Source: Streptomyces sp. XY006 (GTDB taxonomy: Bacteria; Actinomycetota; Actinomycetes; Streptomycetales; Streptomycetaceae). Taken from it: DNA of 64,000 bases. The notes beneath the pieces were generated by a model, which did not search any database, was not told where the DNA came from, and saw nothing but the letters and a program-made list of their open reading frames with translations. Location of the stretch: NCBI RefSeq assembly GCF_002237655.1, contig NZ_NOKT01000004.1, forward strand, positions 278,250 to 342,249, in the 5' to 3' direction. The position numbers and the translations under genes were made by a program. Positions 41,200 through 48,787 of the stretch are shown here, piece by piece (within the stretch, counting starts at the first letter, position 1; each line of letters begins with the position of its first letter).

Positions 41200-41670
41200 G
41201 TGAAGCTGGACTCCATGTACCAGGAAGTCATCCTGGACCACTACAAGAACCCGCACGGGCGTGGTCTTCGGGATGGCGACGCCGAGGTGCACCACGTCAA
41301 CCCGACGTGCGGTGACGAGATCACGTTGCGCGTGAAGTACGACGGCACGACGATCGAGGACGTCTCGTACGAGGGCCAGGGCTGCTCGATCAGCCAGGCG
41401 AGCGCGTCCGTACTGAACGACCTCCTCGTCGGCAAGGAGCTCTCCGACGCGCGGAAGATCCAGGAGACCTTCCTGGAGCTGATGCAGTCCAAGGGCAAGC
41501 TCGAGCCCGACGAGGCGATGGAGGACATCCTGGAGGACGCGGTCGCGTTCGCCGGGGTGTCGAAATACCCGGCCCGGGTCAAGTGCGCCCTGCTGAGCTG
41601 GATGGCCTGGAAGGACGCTACGGCCCAGGTACTGGGCGGAGCCGACGCCGAGAAGGAGACGACGGCATGA
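41200..41670 (+). CDS. sufU: SufU sulfur-transfer protein
   Basis: A 156-residue IscU-fold zinc protein that accepts sulfur from SufS in Gram-positive bacteria. The three conserved cysteines are in NPTCGDE (about 42), GQGCSISQASA (about 67) and PARVKCALLSW (about 129), with the aspartate of CGDE. GTG start. The stop overlaps the next ATG. Confidence 0.95.
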   Translation: MKLDSMYQEVILDHYKNPHGRGLRDGDAEVHHVNPTCGDEITLRVKYDGTTIEDVSYEGQGCSISQASASVLNDLLVGKELSDARKIQETFLELMQSKGKLEPDEAMEDILEDAVAFAGVSKYPARVKCALLSWMAWKDATAQVLGGADAEKETTA

Positions 41671-41999
41671 GCGAGACCGTGGAGATGAAGCCGGCCTCGG
41701 AGGAGGAACTCCGCGAGGCCCTGATGGACGTCGTCGACCCCGAGCTGGGCATCGACGTCGTCAACCTCGGCCTGATCTACGGCATCCACGTCGACGAGTC
41801 GAACATCGCGACCGTCGACATGACCCTCACGTCGGCGGCCTGCCCTCTGACGGACGTCATCGAGGACCAGGCCAAGTCCGCCACGGACGGCCTCGTCAAC
41901 GAGTTGCGCATCAACTGGGTCTGGATGCCGCCGTGGGGCCCCGACAAGATCACGGACGACGGCCGTGAGCAGTTGCGGGCGCTCGGGTTCAACGTCTGA
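41667..41999 (+). CDS. sufT: MIP18/DUF59-family Fe-S assembly factor (SufT-like)
   Basis: A 110-residue DUF59 protein acting late in cluster maturation or transfer. Recognised by MDVVDPELGIDVVNLGLIYG (about 19-38), LTSAACPLTDVIEDQ with the conserved cysteine, and WMPPWGPDKITDDGR. ATG overlaps the sufU stop. It ends the suf operon; a strong terminator follows. Confidence 0.93.
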   Translation: MSETVEMKPASEEELREALMDVVDPELGIDVVNLGLIYGIHVDESNIATVDMTLTSAACPLTDVIEDQAKSATDGLVNELRINWVWMPPWGPDKITDDGREQLRALGFNV

Positions 42000-42023
42000 G
42001 ACCCCGAAGCGGCGAAAAGCGAA

Positions 42024-42055
42024 AAGGGGCGGCACCCTCCCGGGTGCCGCCCCTT
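42024..42055. terminator. Strong terminator after the suf operon
   Basis: A perfect 14-bp stem (42024-42037 with 42042-42055) with a 4-base loop, about 25 bases after sufT and before the convergent gene. It can serve both strands; the A/T ends (AA...TT) make it the clearest terminator in the window. Confidence 0.88.
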
Positions 42056-42068
42056 CGCGCATGCTCCC

Positions 42069-42902
42069 TCAGCCCACTCCGGCCACCAGCCGGAACGCCG
42101 AGTCCGCGCGGTACAGGGCGCTGTGCTCGTACGGGTCCAGACGGAGCCGGAAGTCGCGGTGGCGCAGGAAGCGGCCGGGGAAGTTGACCGACTCCAGCAT
42201 GACCGCGCCCGAGGAGGCCGCGGGCCGGGGGCAGAAGGTGGCGTCCTTGCGGAACAGCGGCGAGCCGTCGTCGGCGTCCTCGACCAGGACGAAGCCGCGG
42301 TGGCGGAGGTAGCGGCCGTCCGCGGTGGCGAACGAGGAACAGGAGGGGGCGGCGAGCCCGGGGACGCGCCGGAAGGTGGCGTCCTCGCGGTGCCGGGCGC
42401 CGGGGCCGACCGGGTCCAGGCGCACGGAGCCGTCGCGGACGCGCCAGTAGCGGTCGGGGTAGTTGACCGAGCGTATGGAGATGCCCGGGGCAGCGGGCCG
42501 CTTCGAGGGCTTCGAGGGGCCGGCGGACTCCGGCGTCCCGGGTGTCTTCTGCTGCGGCCGCGGAGCGGGGGCGGAGCCCGTGGGAGCGGTCGTGGCCGGG
42601 GTGGGGGAGGGACGGCCGCGGTCCGCGCCCGGGGCTGCGGCGGAGCTCGTGGAGGGGGTCGCGAAGGAGATCAGACCGCCGGGGGCCGAGCTGCCCAGCG
42701 TGGTCGGCTCCGCCGCCCGGTGCGCCGGCTCGTCGGACTCGTTCTCCATCACGGAGACGGCCGTGACGCACGCGGTGATCGTGGCCAGGGCCAGCGCACC
42801 GGCCAGCCAGAGCCGTCGCGTTCCCGGTGCCCGGGTGGTGTCCGGGGCCCAGCCGCTCTCCCAGGGGCGTTCCTGGGGCGGGCGGGACTTCTCGTCTGAC
42901 AT
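42069..42902 (-). CDS. Membrane-anchored AbfB-domain protein
   Basis: A 277-residue protein with a cytoplasmic N-terminus (about 1-30), one membrane segment (LWLAGALALATITACVTAVS, about 31-50), a Pro/Ser/Thr-rich spacer (about 65-140) and a C-terminal AbfB/CBM42-type beta-trefoil: SVNYPDRYWRVRDG, then HREDATFRRV and two similar repeats (YLRHRGF, FLRHRDF). AbfB domains bind arabinofuranose. No catalytic domain is present, so it may bind cell-wall arabinan or plant sugars. Transcribed toward the suf terminator. Confidence 0.85.
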   Translation of the reverse strand: MSDEKSRPPQERPWESGWAPDTTRAPGTRRLWLAGALALATITACVTAVSVMENESDEPAHRAAEPTTLGSSAPGGLISFATPSTSSAAAPGADRGRPSPTPATTAPTGSAPAPRPQQKTPGTPESAGPSKPSKRPAAPGISIRSVNYPDRYWRVRDGSVRLDPVGPGARHREDATFRRVPGLAAPSCSSFATADGRYLRHRGFVLVEDADDGSPLFRKDATFCPRPAASSGAVMLESVNFPGRFLRHRDFRLRLDPYEHSALYRADSAFRLVAGVG

Positions 42903-43065
42903 GCGGCGTTCCTCCGGCGGGGCACCCTTGACGGCGGCGCAGTTGTGGTGGCCCGGTGTGTGATCGGTGACACCGTAGTGGACATCTGAGACGCCTGTGG
43001 CTCGTTTGAAGAGAGCGGTTTCTCGCCGATATCAAGCCGTTGCCGGCTGGTCCGTACCGCTGTTG

Positions 43066-43101
43066 TGTACGGGCGTACAGATGCTGTGTACGCTCGTACA
43101 C
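43066..43101 (+). promoter_or_regulatory. Tandem operators before the SMR-TetR operon
   Basis: Two palindromes, TGTACG-GG-CGTACA (43066-43079) and GTGTACG-CT-CGTACAC (43086-43101), have centres 21 bases apart, two DNA turns. The second ends one base before the ATG at 43102, leaving no ribosome site and implying leaderless mRNA. The TetR protein two genes on is the likely ligand. Confidence 0.7.
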
Positions 43102-43422
43102 ATGGGTTACCTTCTGCTGGCCGGCGCCATCACCGCCGAGGTGGCCGCGACCACCGCCATGAAGTACAGCGACGGGTTCAGCAAGATCGGGCCCTCGCTG
43201 CTCACACTCCTCGGATACGTGCTCTCCTTCGCGTTGCTCGCGCAGACGCTGAAGACCGTCTCGGTCGGCACGGCCTACGCCATCTGGGCCGGGGTCGGCA
43301 CCGCCGCCATCGCCACCATCGGCATCGCCTTCCTCGGCGAGGGCCTCACCGTCGCCAAGGCCGCCGGGATCGCGCTGATCATCGTCGGGGTCGTGGTGCT
43401 GAACCTGGGCGGTGCGCACTGA
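43102..43422 (+). CDS. SMR-family multidrug efflux protein
   Basis: A 106-residue small multidrug resistance protein with four hydrophobic segments. The essential membrane glutamate is E13 (AITAEVAATTAMK), and the dimer-interface segments AYAIWAGVGTA and IALIIVGVVVLNLGGAH are typical. It exports cationic drugs or guanidinium-type compounds against protons. ATG 43102 is used because it gives the standard start; it has no ribosome site. The TetR gene follows with a 1-base overlap. Confidence 0.93.
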   Translation: MGYLLLAGAITAEVAATTAMKYSDGFSKIGPSLLTLLGYVLSFALLAQTLKTVSVGTAYAIWAGVGTAAIATIGIAFLGEGLTVAKAAGIALIIVGVVVLNLGGAH

Positions 43423-43979
43423 TGCCCCGGCGGCACGACCCCGAGCGCCGGCAGCGGATCATCGACGCGGCGATCCGGGTCGTCGGCGCGAAGGGCATCG
43501 CCGGGCTGAGCCACCGCACCGCGGCCGCGGAGGCCGACGTGCCGCTCGGTTCCACGACGTACCACTTCAAGACCCTCGACGAACTGCTGGTCGCCGCGCT
43601 GCGCCAGACCAACGAGGGCTTCGCCAAGGTGATCGCCTCGTGCGGCGACATGGACGACCCGCGGACCGATCTGGCCGCCTCCCTCGCCGGCTGGATCGGA
43701 CAGTGGCTCTCGGGCGACCGCACGGGGGTGGAGCTGGAGTACGAGCTGTACCTGGCCGCGCTGCGCCGGCCCGCCCTGCGGCCCGTCGCCGCCGAGTGGG
43801 CCGAGGGCGTCGCCGAGCAGCTCTCCCGCCGCACGGACCGCGTCACCGCGCGGGCCCTGGTGGCGGTCGTCGACGGGATCTGCCTCCAGGTGCTGCTGAC
43901 GGGGGTGCCGTACGACGAGGAGTACGCGCGGGAGGTCCTGGGGCGGGTGCTGACGGGGACGGCGGCCGGGGCGGGGTGA
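43422..43979 (+). CDS. TetR/AcrR-family regulator
   Basis: A 185-residue TetR regulator. HTH about 10-55: QRIIDAAIRVVGAKGIAGLS, then VPLGSTTYHFKTLDELL; C-terminal ligand-binding helices follow. ATG overlaps the stop of the SMR pump gene (TGATG), so regulator and pump are cotranscribed. The tandem palindromes upstream of the pump are its probable operators. Confidence 0.93.
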   Translation: MPRRHDPERRQRIIDAAIRVVGAKGIAGLSHRTAAAEADVPLGSTTYHFKTLDELLVAALRQTNEGFAKVIASCGDMDDPRTDLAASLAGWIGQWLSGDRTGVELEYELYLAALRRPALRPVAAEWAEGVAEQLSRRTDRVTARALVAVVDGICLQVLLTGVPYDEEYAREVLGRVLTGTAAGAG

Positions 43980-44012
43980 GGGGGAGGAGGCGGTCCTCGG
44001 AGGGCGCCTGCG

Positions 44013-44084
44013 CTGTCGGGGTGGCACCGGCTGTCGGGGTGGTACCGGCTGTTGGGGTCGTACCGGCTGCCGGGGTGGCACCGA
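44013..44084. repeat. Four 18-bp tandem repeats
   Basis: Units at 44013-44030, 44031-44048, 44049-44066 and 44067-44084 follow CTGTCGGGGTGGCACCGG with 1-4 changes. They lie between the TetR stop and dapD, in no gene. The 6-codon period means they would be in frame if read through. Confidence 0.85.
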
Positions 44085-44135
44085 CCGGCTTGTGAGACGT
44101 CCGGGGACCGGTTCGCATCGACCCGTGTCCGCCGG

Positions 44136-44148
44136 TTAGGTTGCCCTC
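44136..44148 (+). promoter_or_regulatory. dapD -10 box, probably leaderless
   Basis: TTAGGTT about 9 bases before the ATG at 44149, with no ribosome site between, is the pattern of leaderless Streptomyces mRNAs. Confidence 0.45.
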
Positions 44149-45138
44149 ATGACCGACACGACTGCTCCTCGCACCACCGGCGCCGTGGCCGCCGGCCTCG
44201 CCACGATCGCCGCCGACGGCACCGTTCTCGACACCTGGTTCCCCGCGCCCGAGCTGGCCGACGCGCCCGGCCCGTCCGGCACCGAGCGGCTGTCCGCCGA
44301 GCGTGCCGCGGAGCTGCTCGGCGGCGGCGCCACCGCGGCGATCGGCCCGGACGCCCGCCGGGGCGTCGAAGTGGTCGCGGTCCGCACGGTCATCGCCTCG
44401 CTCGACGAGAAGCCGATCGACGCGCACGACGCCTACCTGCGTCTGCACCTGCTCTCCCACCGCCTGGTCAAGCCGCACGGCCAGAACCTGGACGGCATCT
44501 TCGGCTTCCTCGCCAACGTCGCCTGGACCTCGCTCGGCCCGGTCGCCGTCGACGACCTGGAGAAGGTCCGGCTGAACGCCCGCGCCGAGGGCCTGCACCT
44601 CCAGGTGACCTCCGTGGACAAGTTCCCGCGCATGACGGACTACGTGGCCCCCAAGGGCGTGCGCATCGCCGACGCCGACCGGGTCCGCCTCGGCGCGCAC
44701 CTCGCCGAGGGCACCACCGTCATGCACGAGGGCTTCGTCAACTTCAACGCCGGCACGCTCGGCACGTCGATGGTCGAGGGCCGTATCTCCGCGGGTGTCG
44801 TGGTCGGTGACGGCTCCGACATCGGCGGCGGCGCGTCGACCATGGGCACGCTGTCCGGCGGCGGCAACGTCATCATCTCCATCGGCGAGCGGTGCCTGGT
44901 CGGCGCCGAGGCGGGCGTGGGCATCGCCCTCGGCGACGAGTGCGTCGTCGAGGCCGGCCTCTACGTCACCGCCGGCACCCGCGTCACCATGCCCGACGGC
45001 CAGATCGTCAAGGCCCGCGAGCTGTCCGGCGCCTCCAACATCCTCTTCCGCCGCAACTCGGTCACCGGCACCGTCGAGGCCCGCCCGAACAACGCGGTAT
45101 GGGGCGGCCTGAACGAGTTCCTGCACAGCCACAACTGA
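44149..45138 (+). CDS. dapD: Tetrahydrodipicolinate N-succinyltransferase
   Basis: Succinylates tetrahydrodipicolinate in lysine/diaminopimelate synthesis. The 329-residue actinobacterial form has an N-terminal domain (about 1-165), then a left-handed beta-helix built of hexapeptide repeats ([50 protein letters not shown]) and a C-terminal part ([16 protein letters not shown]). It stands alone, as in other Streptomyces. Confidence 0.96.
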   Translation: MTDTTAPRTTGAVAAGLATIAADGTVLDTWFPAPELADAPGPSGTERLSAERAAELLGGGATAAIGPDARRGVEVVAVRTVIASLDEKPIDAHDAYLRLHLLSHRLVKPHGQNLDGIFGFLANVAWTSLGPVAVDDLEKVRLNARAEGLHLQVTSVDKFPRMTDYVAPKGVRIADADRVRLGAHLAEGTTVMHEGFVNFNAGTLGTSMVEGRISAGVVVGDGSDIGGGASTMGTLSGGGNVIISIGERCLVGAEAGVGIALGDECVVEAGLYVTAGTRVTMPDGQIVKARELSGASNILFRRNSVTGTVEARPNNAVWGGLNEFLHSHN

Positions 45139-45243
45139 CGCCCCGTACGAGGTACTCCGCGTGACCTCGTGGTGGTTTTGGCAGATGAACGGGTGGACGC
45201 AGGGTCCGATCAGAAGCCGAAGCGATGAAACGAGGGCCGGGGT

Positions 45244-45477
45244 ATGAGGAACGAGCGGGGGCGGGGCGTGGTGCGTCGCTGGGTGGCGGGGGCCGTCGCG
45301 GGGATCGTGGTGTGCTGGCTGCCCGCGGGCGCCGCGCACGCCGACGAGACCAGCAAGGACTCGCACAACGGCCACCGGGTCGGTCTGATCAACGTCAACG
45401 TCGGTCAGATCGACGACCCGGCGGAGGACGTGCTGGAGCACACGCTGCTCTTCGGGGACGGATACGCCTGGAACTGA
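45244..45477 (+). CDS. Small secreted protein, unknown function
   Basis: A 77-residue protein with a basic start, a hydrophobic segment (about 15-30) and an AHA-type signal cleavage near residue 33. The mature part is only about 44 residues and acidic: DSHNGHRVGLINVNVGQIDD then PAEDVLEHTLLFGDGYAWN. Two Val/Asn/Gly-rich short strands recall cell-surface peptides but it is not a chaplin or rodlin. A strong terminator follows, so it is a single-gene unit. Confidence 0.75.
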   Translation: MRNERGRGVVRRWVAGAVAGIVVCWLPAGAAHADETSKDSHNGHRVGLINVNVGQIDDPAEDVLEHTLLFGDGYAWN

Positions 45478-45508
45478 AGGCGGGGGCTTCGGCCTCGTAC
45501 GGATGCAT

Positions 45509-45560
45509 GGGGACGGCCCGTGTCTCGCAGATGTCTGCGGCACGGGCCGTCCCCGTTTTC
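45509..45560 (+). terminator. Strong rho-independent-type terminator
   Basis: A 14-bp outer stem (45509-45522 with 45541-45554) and a 6-bp inner stem (CGCAGA / TCTGCG) are followed by GTTTTC. It ends the small secreted protein transcript. Confidence 0.85.
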
Positions 45561-45649
45561 TTCGTGCGGGTGGCATAGCGCGGCGTCCCCGCACGCGTCC
45601 CAGGGAGTACGGGGGGCGGGCACCGGGCCCGCCCCGGGGGAGAGCGAAG

Positions 45650-46249
45650 GTGACGATGGATGCCGAAGCGCAGGAGAGCTTCCGGGAATTCGTGGCGAAC
45701 CGGTCGTCCGCGCTGCTGAAGACGGCAGTCCTGCTGAGCGGCGGCGACCGGCACGCCGGCGAGGACCTGCTCCAGAACGCGCTGATCAAGGCCGCGGGCC
45801 GCTGGCACCGCATCGAGGAACCCGAGGCCTACGTCCGGCAGGTCCTCTACCGGCAGCAGGTCAGCCGCTGGCGTCTGAAATGGCCCCGACGCGAACTGAG
45901 CGTCGCCGAACCACCTGAGCCCGCCGCCGGCCAGGACACCTCCGGCGCGGCCGAACTGCGCCTGGTGATGCGCGGCGCGCTGGCCCGGCTGACCGCGCGG
46001 CAGCGCACCGTGCTCGTGCTCCTCCCCCACTTTCGGCTTCGCTCAAGCGGGGGGACCCCCACCTTCGAGGACCTGCCCGAGGCCGAGGTGGCCCGGATCC
46101 TGGGCTGCTCCGTCGGCACCGTACGGTCCGCCACCCACCGCTCCCTCGCCCGGCTGCGCGCCCTCGCGCCCGAGCTGGCCGCCCTCGGCCCGGCCACCGC
46201 CGAGCAGCCGGCGTCCCGTGACTACTCGCCCGTGGAGGTCCGCCAGTGA
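45650..46249 (+). CDS. SigE-family ECF sigma factor with region-4 insertion
   Basis: A 199-residue extracytoplasmic-function sigma factor of the Streptomyces SigE70 type. Region 2: FREFVANRSSALLKTAVLLS and ALIKAAGRWHRIEEPEAYVR. Region 4: LTARQRTVLVL, then EAEVARILGCSVGTVRSATH. Between VLVL and FEDLPE is an extra stretch PHFRLRSSGGTPT (about 126-138), encoded by a repeat-like palindrome. GTG 45650 follows GGGGGAG; ATG 45656 is possible. The next gene overlaps by 4 bases and is probably its partner. Confidence 0.88.
   Translation: MTMDAEAQESFREFVANRSSALLKTAVLLSGGDRHAGEDLLQNALIKAAGRWHRIEEPEAYVRQVLYRQQVSRWRLKWPRRELSVAEPPEPAAGQDTSGAAELRLVMRGALARLTARQRTVLVLLPHFRLRSSGGTPTFEDLPEAEVARILGCSVGTVRSATHRSLARLRALAPELAALGPATAEQPASRDYSPVEVRQ
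46020..46061. repeat. Palindromic repeat element inside the sigma gene
   Basis: CCCCC (46024-46028), GGGGGG (46049-46054) and CCCCC (46056-46060) flank TTTCGGCTTCGCTCAAGC. From memory this matches a short element scattered in Streptomyces intergenic DNA. Here it lies in frame within a coding region. Confidence 0.65.
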
Positions 46250-47457
46250 ACGTCGACGAACTCGTGCGTGACGCGCTGCGCGACCAGGCCGACGGGCAGC
46301 AGCCCGCGCCACCCGGCTTCGCCGACCGCGTGCTCGCGGTCCGCCGGCGCCGTCGCGGCCGGCGGATCGCGTCCGTCGCCGCGGCTGCCGCGGCCGTGAT
46401 CGCCGTGGCCGTGGCCGTGCCCGTCCTGGACTCCGGCAAGGAGGACGTCCGTCCCTCGGGCGGGGTGGAGCAGACGGACATCACGGCCCGCCCGGACCAG
46501 TCGCCGCCGCGCGACATGATCGCCGCCGGGCGGGTCGCACTGGCCGCGTACTTCACCAGGGCGACCGTCGAGCAGTCCGCCGGCCGTGCCGTGTCGCAGC
46601 GCACGTACTGGCTGCTGGACCCGCGGACGAAGAAGTACGTGAAGGACGACCGCTGGGCCTACGTCGCGGTCGCCCCGGGGATGACGACCGCCGCCGTCCT
46701 GGAGCGGGACCTGCCCGTGCCGCGCATCGGGCTGCTCGACCTGGCGAGCCGTCAGGTCAAGCGGTGGATCCCGGTCGACCGGCCGGTCGCGGGCGTGGAG
46801 TTCTCCGCCGACGGCAGGAAGCTCGTCGCCACGTCGTACAGCGACAACCCCGACCGGCGGGTGAGGATCGAGGGGTCGGAGGGCTGGGACGCCCCCTTCA
46901 CGGAGTCGGACCGGACCGGGTTCCACGTCATCGACGTGGCCTCCGGGAGCAGTTCCTGGGCCGGGGTGGAGATCGGCGGCAGCGCGCACGATCCCGACGC
47001 CTTCATCAACTCCCGCCAGGACTTCGCGTTCACCCGCGACGGCCGGCTCGTCTGGTCGGGCATGCCCAGCGAACCCAGGCTGAAGTTCTACGACTTCACC
47101 GGGAAGGACGTGCCGGGGCCCACACCCGACCGCTATCGGGACTGGTCCGTCGAGGCGGGGGTCTCCCCGGACGGGCGGCTCGTCGCCGGGCCGTTCGCGG
47201 GGCGGAAGTGGAAGACGTCCTCCTTCGTCCTCGACGCGCGCACCGGGAAGCAGCAGGAGGTGCGCGGGCAGCAACTCCTCGCCTGGGCCGGCGGGAAGTC
47301 GCTGGTGGCCTGGGACATCGGGCCGGACGGGAACGAGTTCCACCAGCGGCTGGTGCTGGTGACCATCGGCCGGGAGAAGACGACACCCCTCAGTGACTTC
47401 CGGTCGCCCAAGGACGACACCAAGGGGCGGTGGGAGCCGGTGTTCGCCGAGCGGTGA
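46246..47457 (+). CDS. Membrane-anchored beta-propeller-like protein, sigma partner
   Basis: A 403-residue protein. Residues 1-40 are cytoplasmic and resemble the short N-terminal regions of SigE70-linked proteins (ELVRDALRDQADG); then a basic stretch (RRRRRGRRIAS) and one membrane segment (about 44-62), followed by a long extracytoplasmic beta-rich domain with WD40-like blades (GVEFSADGRKLVATSYSD, FTRDGRLVWSG, AGVSPDGRLVAGPF). GTG overlaps the sigma stop, so it is coupled and may modulate the sigma factor. The anti-sigma role is inferred. Confidence 0.82.
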   Translation: MNVDELVRDALRDQADGQQPAPPGFADRVLAVRRRRRGRRIASVAAAAAAVIAVAVAVPVLDSGKEDVRPSGGVEQTDITARPDQSPPRDMIAAGRVALAAYFTRATVEQSAGRAVSQRTYWLLDPRTKKYVKDDRWAYVAVAPGMTTAAVLERDLPVPRIGLLDLASRQVKRWIPVDRPVAGVEFSADGRKLVATSYSDNPDRRVRIEGSEGWDAPFTESDRTGFHVIDVASGSSSWAGVEIGGSAHDPDAFINSRQDFAFTRDGRLVWSGMPSEPRLKFYDFTGKDVPGPTPDRYRDWSVEAGVSPDGRLVAGPFAGRKWKTSSFVLDARTGKQQEVRGQQLLAWAGGKSLVAWDIGPDGNEFHQRLVLVTIGREKTTPLSDFRSPKDDTKGRWEPVFAER

Positions 47458-47520
47458 TCGGTGCCGAGTGGTGATCCGTGCAGGGTGGGGCCGGGGTGGC
47501 CGGGTGGTCATCGGGTGCCG

Positions 47521-48417
47521 TCACGTGTCGTGCAAGGTGCTGTGAAGCGCGAGCAGGCTGTCCGCCGTGGTGCGGTCGGCGGGGCGCAGGGGGGCGCGGA
47601 CCGGGCCCGCCGGGAGGGCGAGGTCGTTCAGGAGCGACTTCGCCGTGACGGCTCCCGGCAGACCCGCCGACATCATCGCCTCGATGAGGGGCGTGGCCTG
47701 CTGCTGGAGGCGGGCGGCCCGGTCCGTGTCGCCCGCGTCGAACGCGTCCAGGACGGCGCGCAGGTGGCCCGGGATCACGTTGGCCACCGTGCTGACGTAG
47801 CCGGCGCCGCCCACGGCGTACAGCGCGAGAACGTGTTCGTCGCACCCGGCGTAGTACGCCAGGTCCGTGCGGGCCAGGACCTTCTGGGCGGCCAGGAAGT
47901 CGTAGGAGCAGTCCTTCACCGCGACGATCCGGGGGTGGTCAGCGAGGCGGAGGATCGTCTCCGCTTCGACGCGGGTCCCGGTGCGGGCCGGGATGTCGTA
48001 GAGCATCAGCGGGAGCCCGGTGGCGTCGGCGATCTCGCGGAAGTGGGCCTCGACCGCGTCCTGCGGGGGCCGGCTGTAGTACGGCGCCACCACCAGCAGG
48101 CCGTCCGCGCCCGCCTTCTCCGCCTCCCGGGCCAGTTCGGCGGTGTGGCGGGTGTCGGCGGTGCCGATGCCCGCCACGATCGTCGCCCTGCCGGCCACGG
48201 CCTCGCGGACGGCGGTGATCAGGGCGGACTTCTCGGCGTCCGTGGTGGTCGGGGACTCGCCGGTCGTGCCGGAGAGGACGAGGCCGTCGCAACCGGCCCC
48301 GACCAGGTGGTCGGCGAGGTGCTGGGCGCCGTCCAGGTCCAGGACGCCGGCGGCGGTGAAGGGGGTGATCATGGCGCAGAGCGTGCGGCCGAAGAGGTTC
48401 GTGCGCGGTGGGGTCAT
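47521..48417 (-). CDS. dapA: 4-hydroxy-tetrahydrodipicolinate synthase-type aldolase
   Basis: A 298-residue class I aldolase of the DapA/NAL family. GTTGESPTT (about 51-59), tyrosine in LMLYDIPARTG (about 140), and the Schiff-base lysine in IVAVKDCS (about 168) are present. It would condense pyruvate with aspartate semialdehyde for lysine, but Streptomyces carries several paralogues and this one is not in an operon with other dap genes, so another aldolase substrate is possible. It lacks a clear ribosome site, suggesting leaderless mRNA. Confidence 0.88.
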   Translation of the reverse strand: MTPPRTNLFGRTLCAMITPFTAAGVLDLDGAQHLADHLVGAGCDGLVLSGTTGESPTTTDAEKSALITAVREAVAGRATIVAGIGTADTRHTAELAREAEKAGADGLLVVAPYYSRPPQDAVEAHFREIADATGLPLMLYDIPARTGTRVEAETILRLADHPRIVAVKDCSYDFLAAQKVLARTDLAYYAGCDEHVLALYAVGGAGYVSTVANVIPGHLRAVLDAFDAGDTDRAARLQQQATPLIEAMMSAGLPGAVTAKSLLNDLALPAGPVRAPLRPADRTTADSLLALHSTLHDT

Positions 48418-48568
48418 GCGAGTAGTGTCGGCGGGAGAACTGTGTAGCTCTACTTAATTCTTCTACAGGGTTTATTTAAGAGCTGCTGCAAAAAAGGTGT
48501 TCTTCCCTGTGGGGGCCTCATGAGTCACCATGGCCGGGAGGGTCGGCGACGGATGCCCGGGAGGCGTC

Positions 48569-48787
48569 ATGAAGCTCGGCAAGGCACTGGCCATGGGAGT
48601 CGCGGAGGAACAGCCGCAGGCGCGGGGCGTCGGCTCCGATGCGCGGGAGAGCGTGGGCGGCGGCGAGGCCGTCGGTGCGGGGGTGCTCACGGTCGATGAG
48701 GGCGTCGGGGCACCCGCGGCTCAAGTCGAGGCCACCGCGAATCAAGTCGAGGCCCCCGCGGTTCAAGAGGTTCCGGTCGCGCGATGA
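48569..48787 (+). CDS. Small hypothetical protein
   Basis: A 72-residue hydrophilic protein beginning MKLGKALAMGVAEEQPQARG, with a Val/Ala/Glu/Pro-rich tail carrying the near-repeat QVEATANQVEAPAVQE. GGGAGG is 6 bases upstream of ATG, and its stop overlaps the next gene's ATG (ATGA), which supports expression. No known domain; probably disordered. Confidence 0.65.
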   Translation: MKLGKALAMGVAEEQPQARGVGSDARESVGGGEAVGAGVLTVDEGVGAPAAQVEATANQVEAPAVQEVPVAR

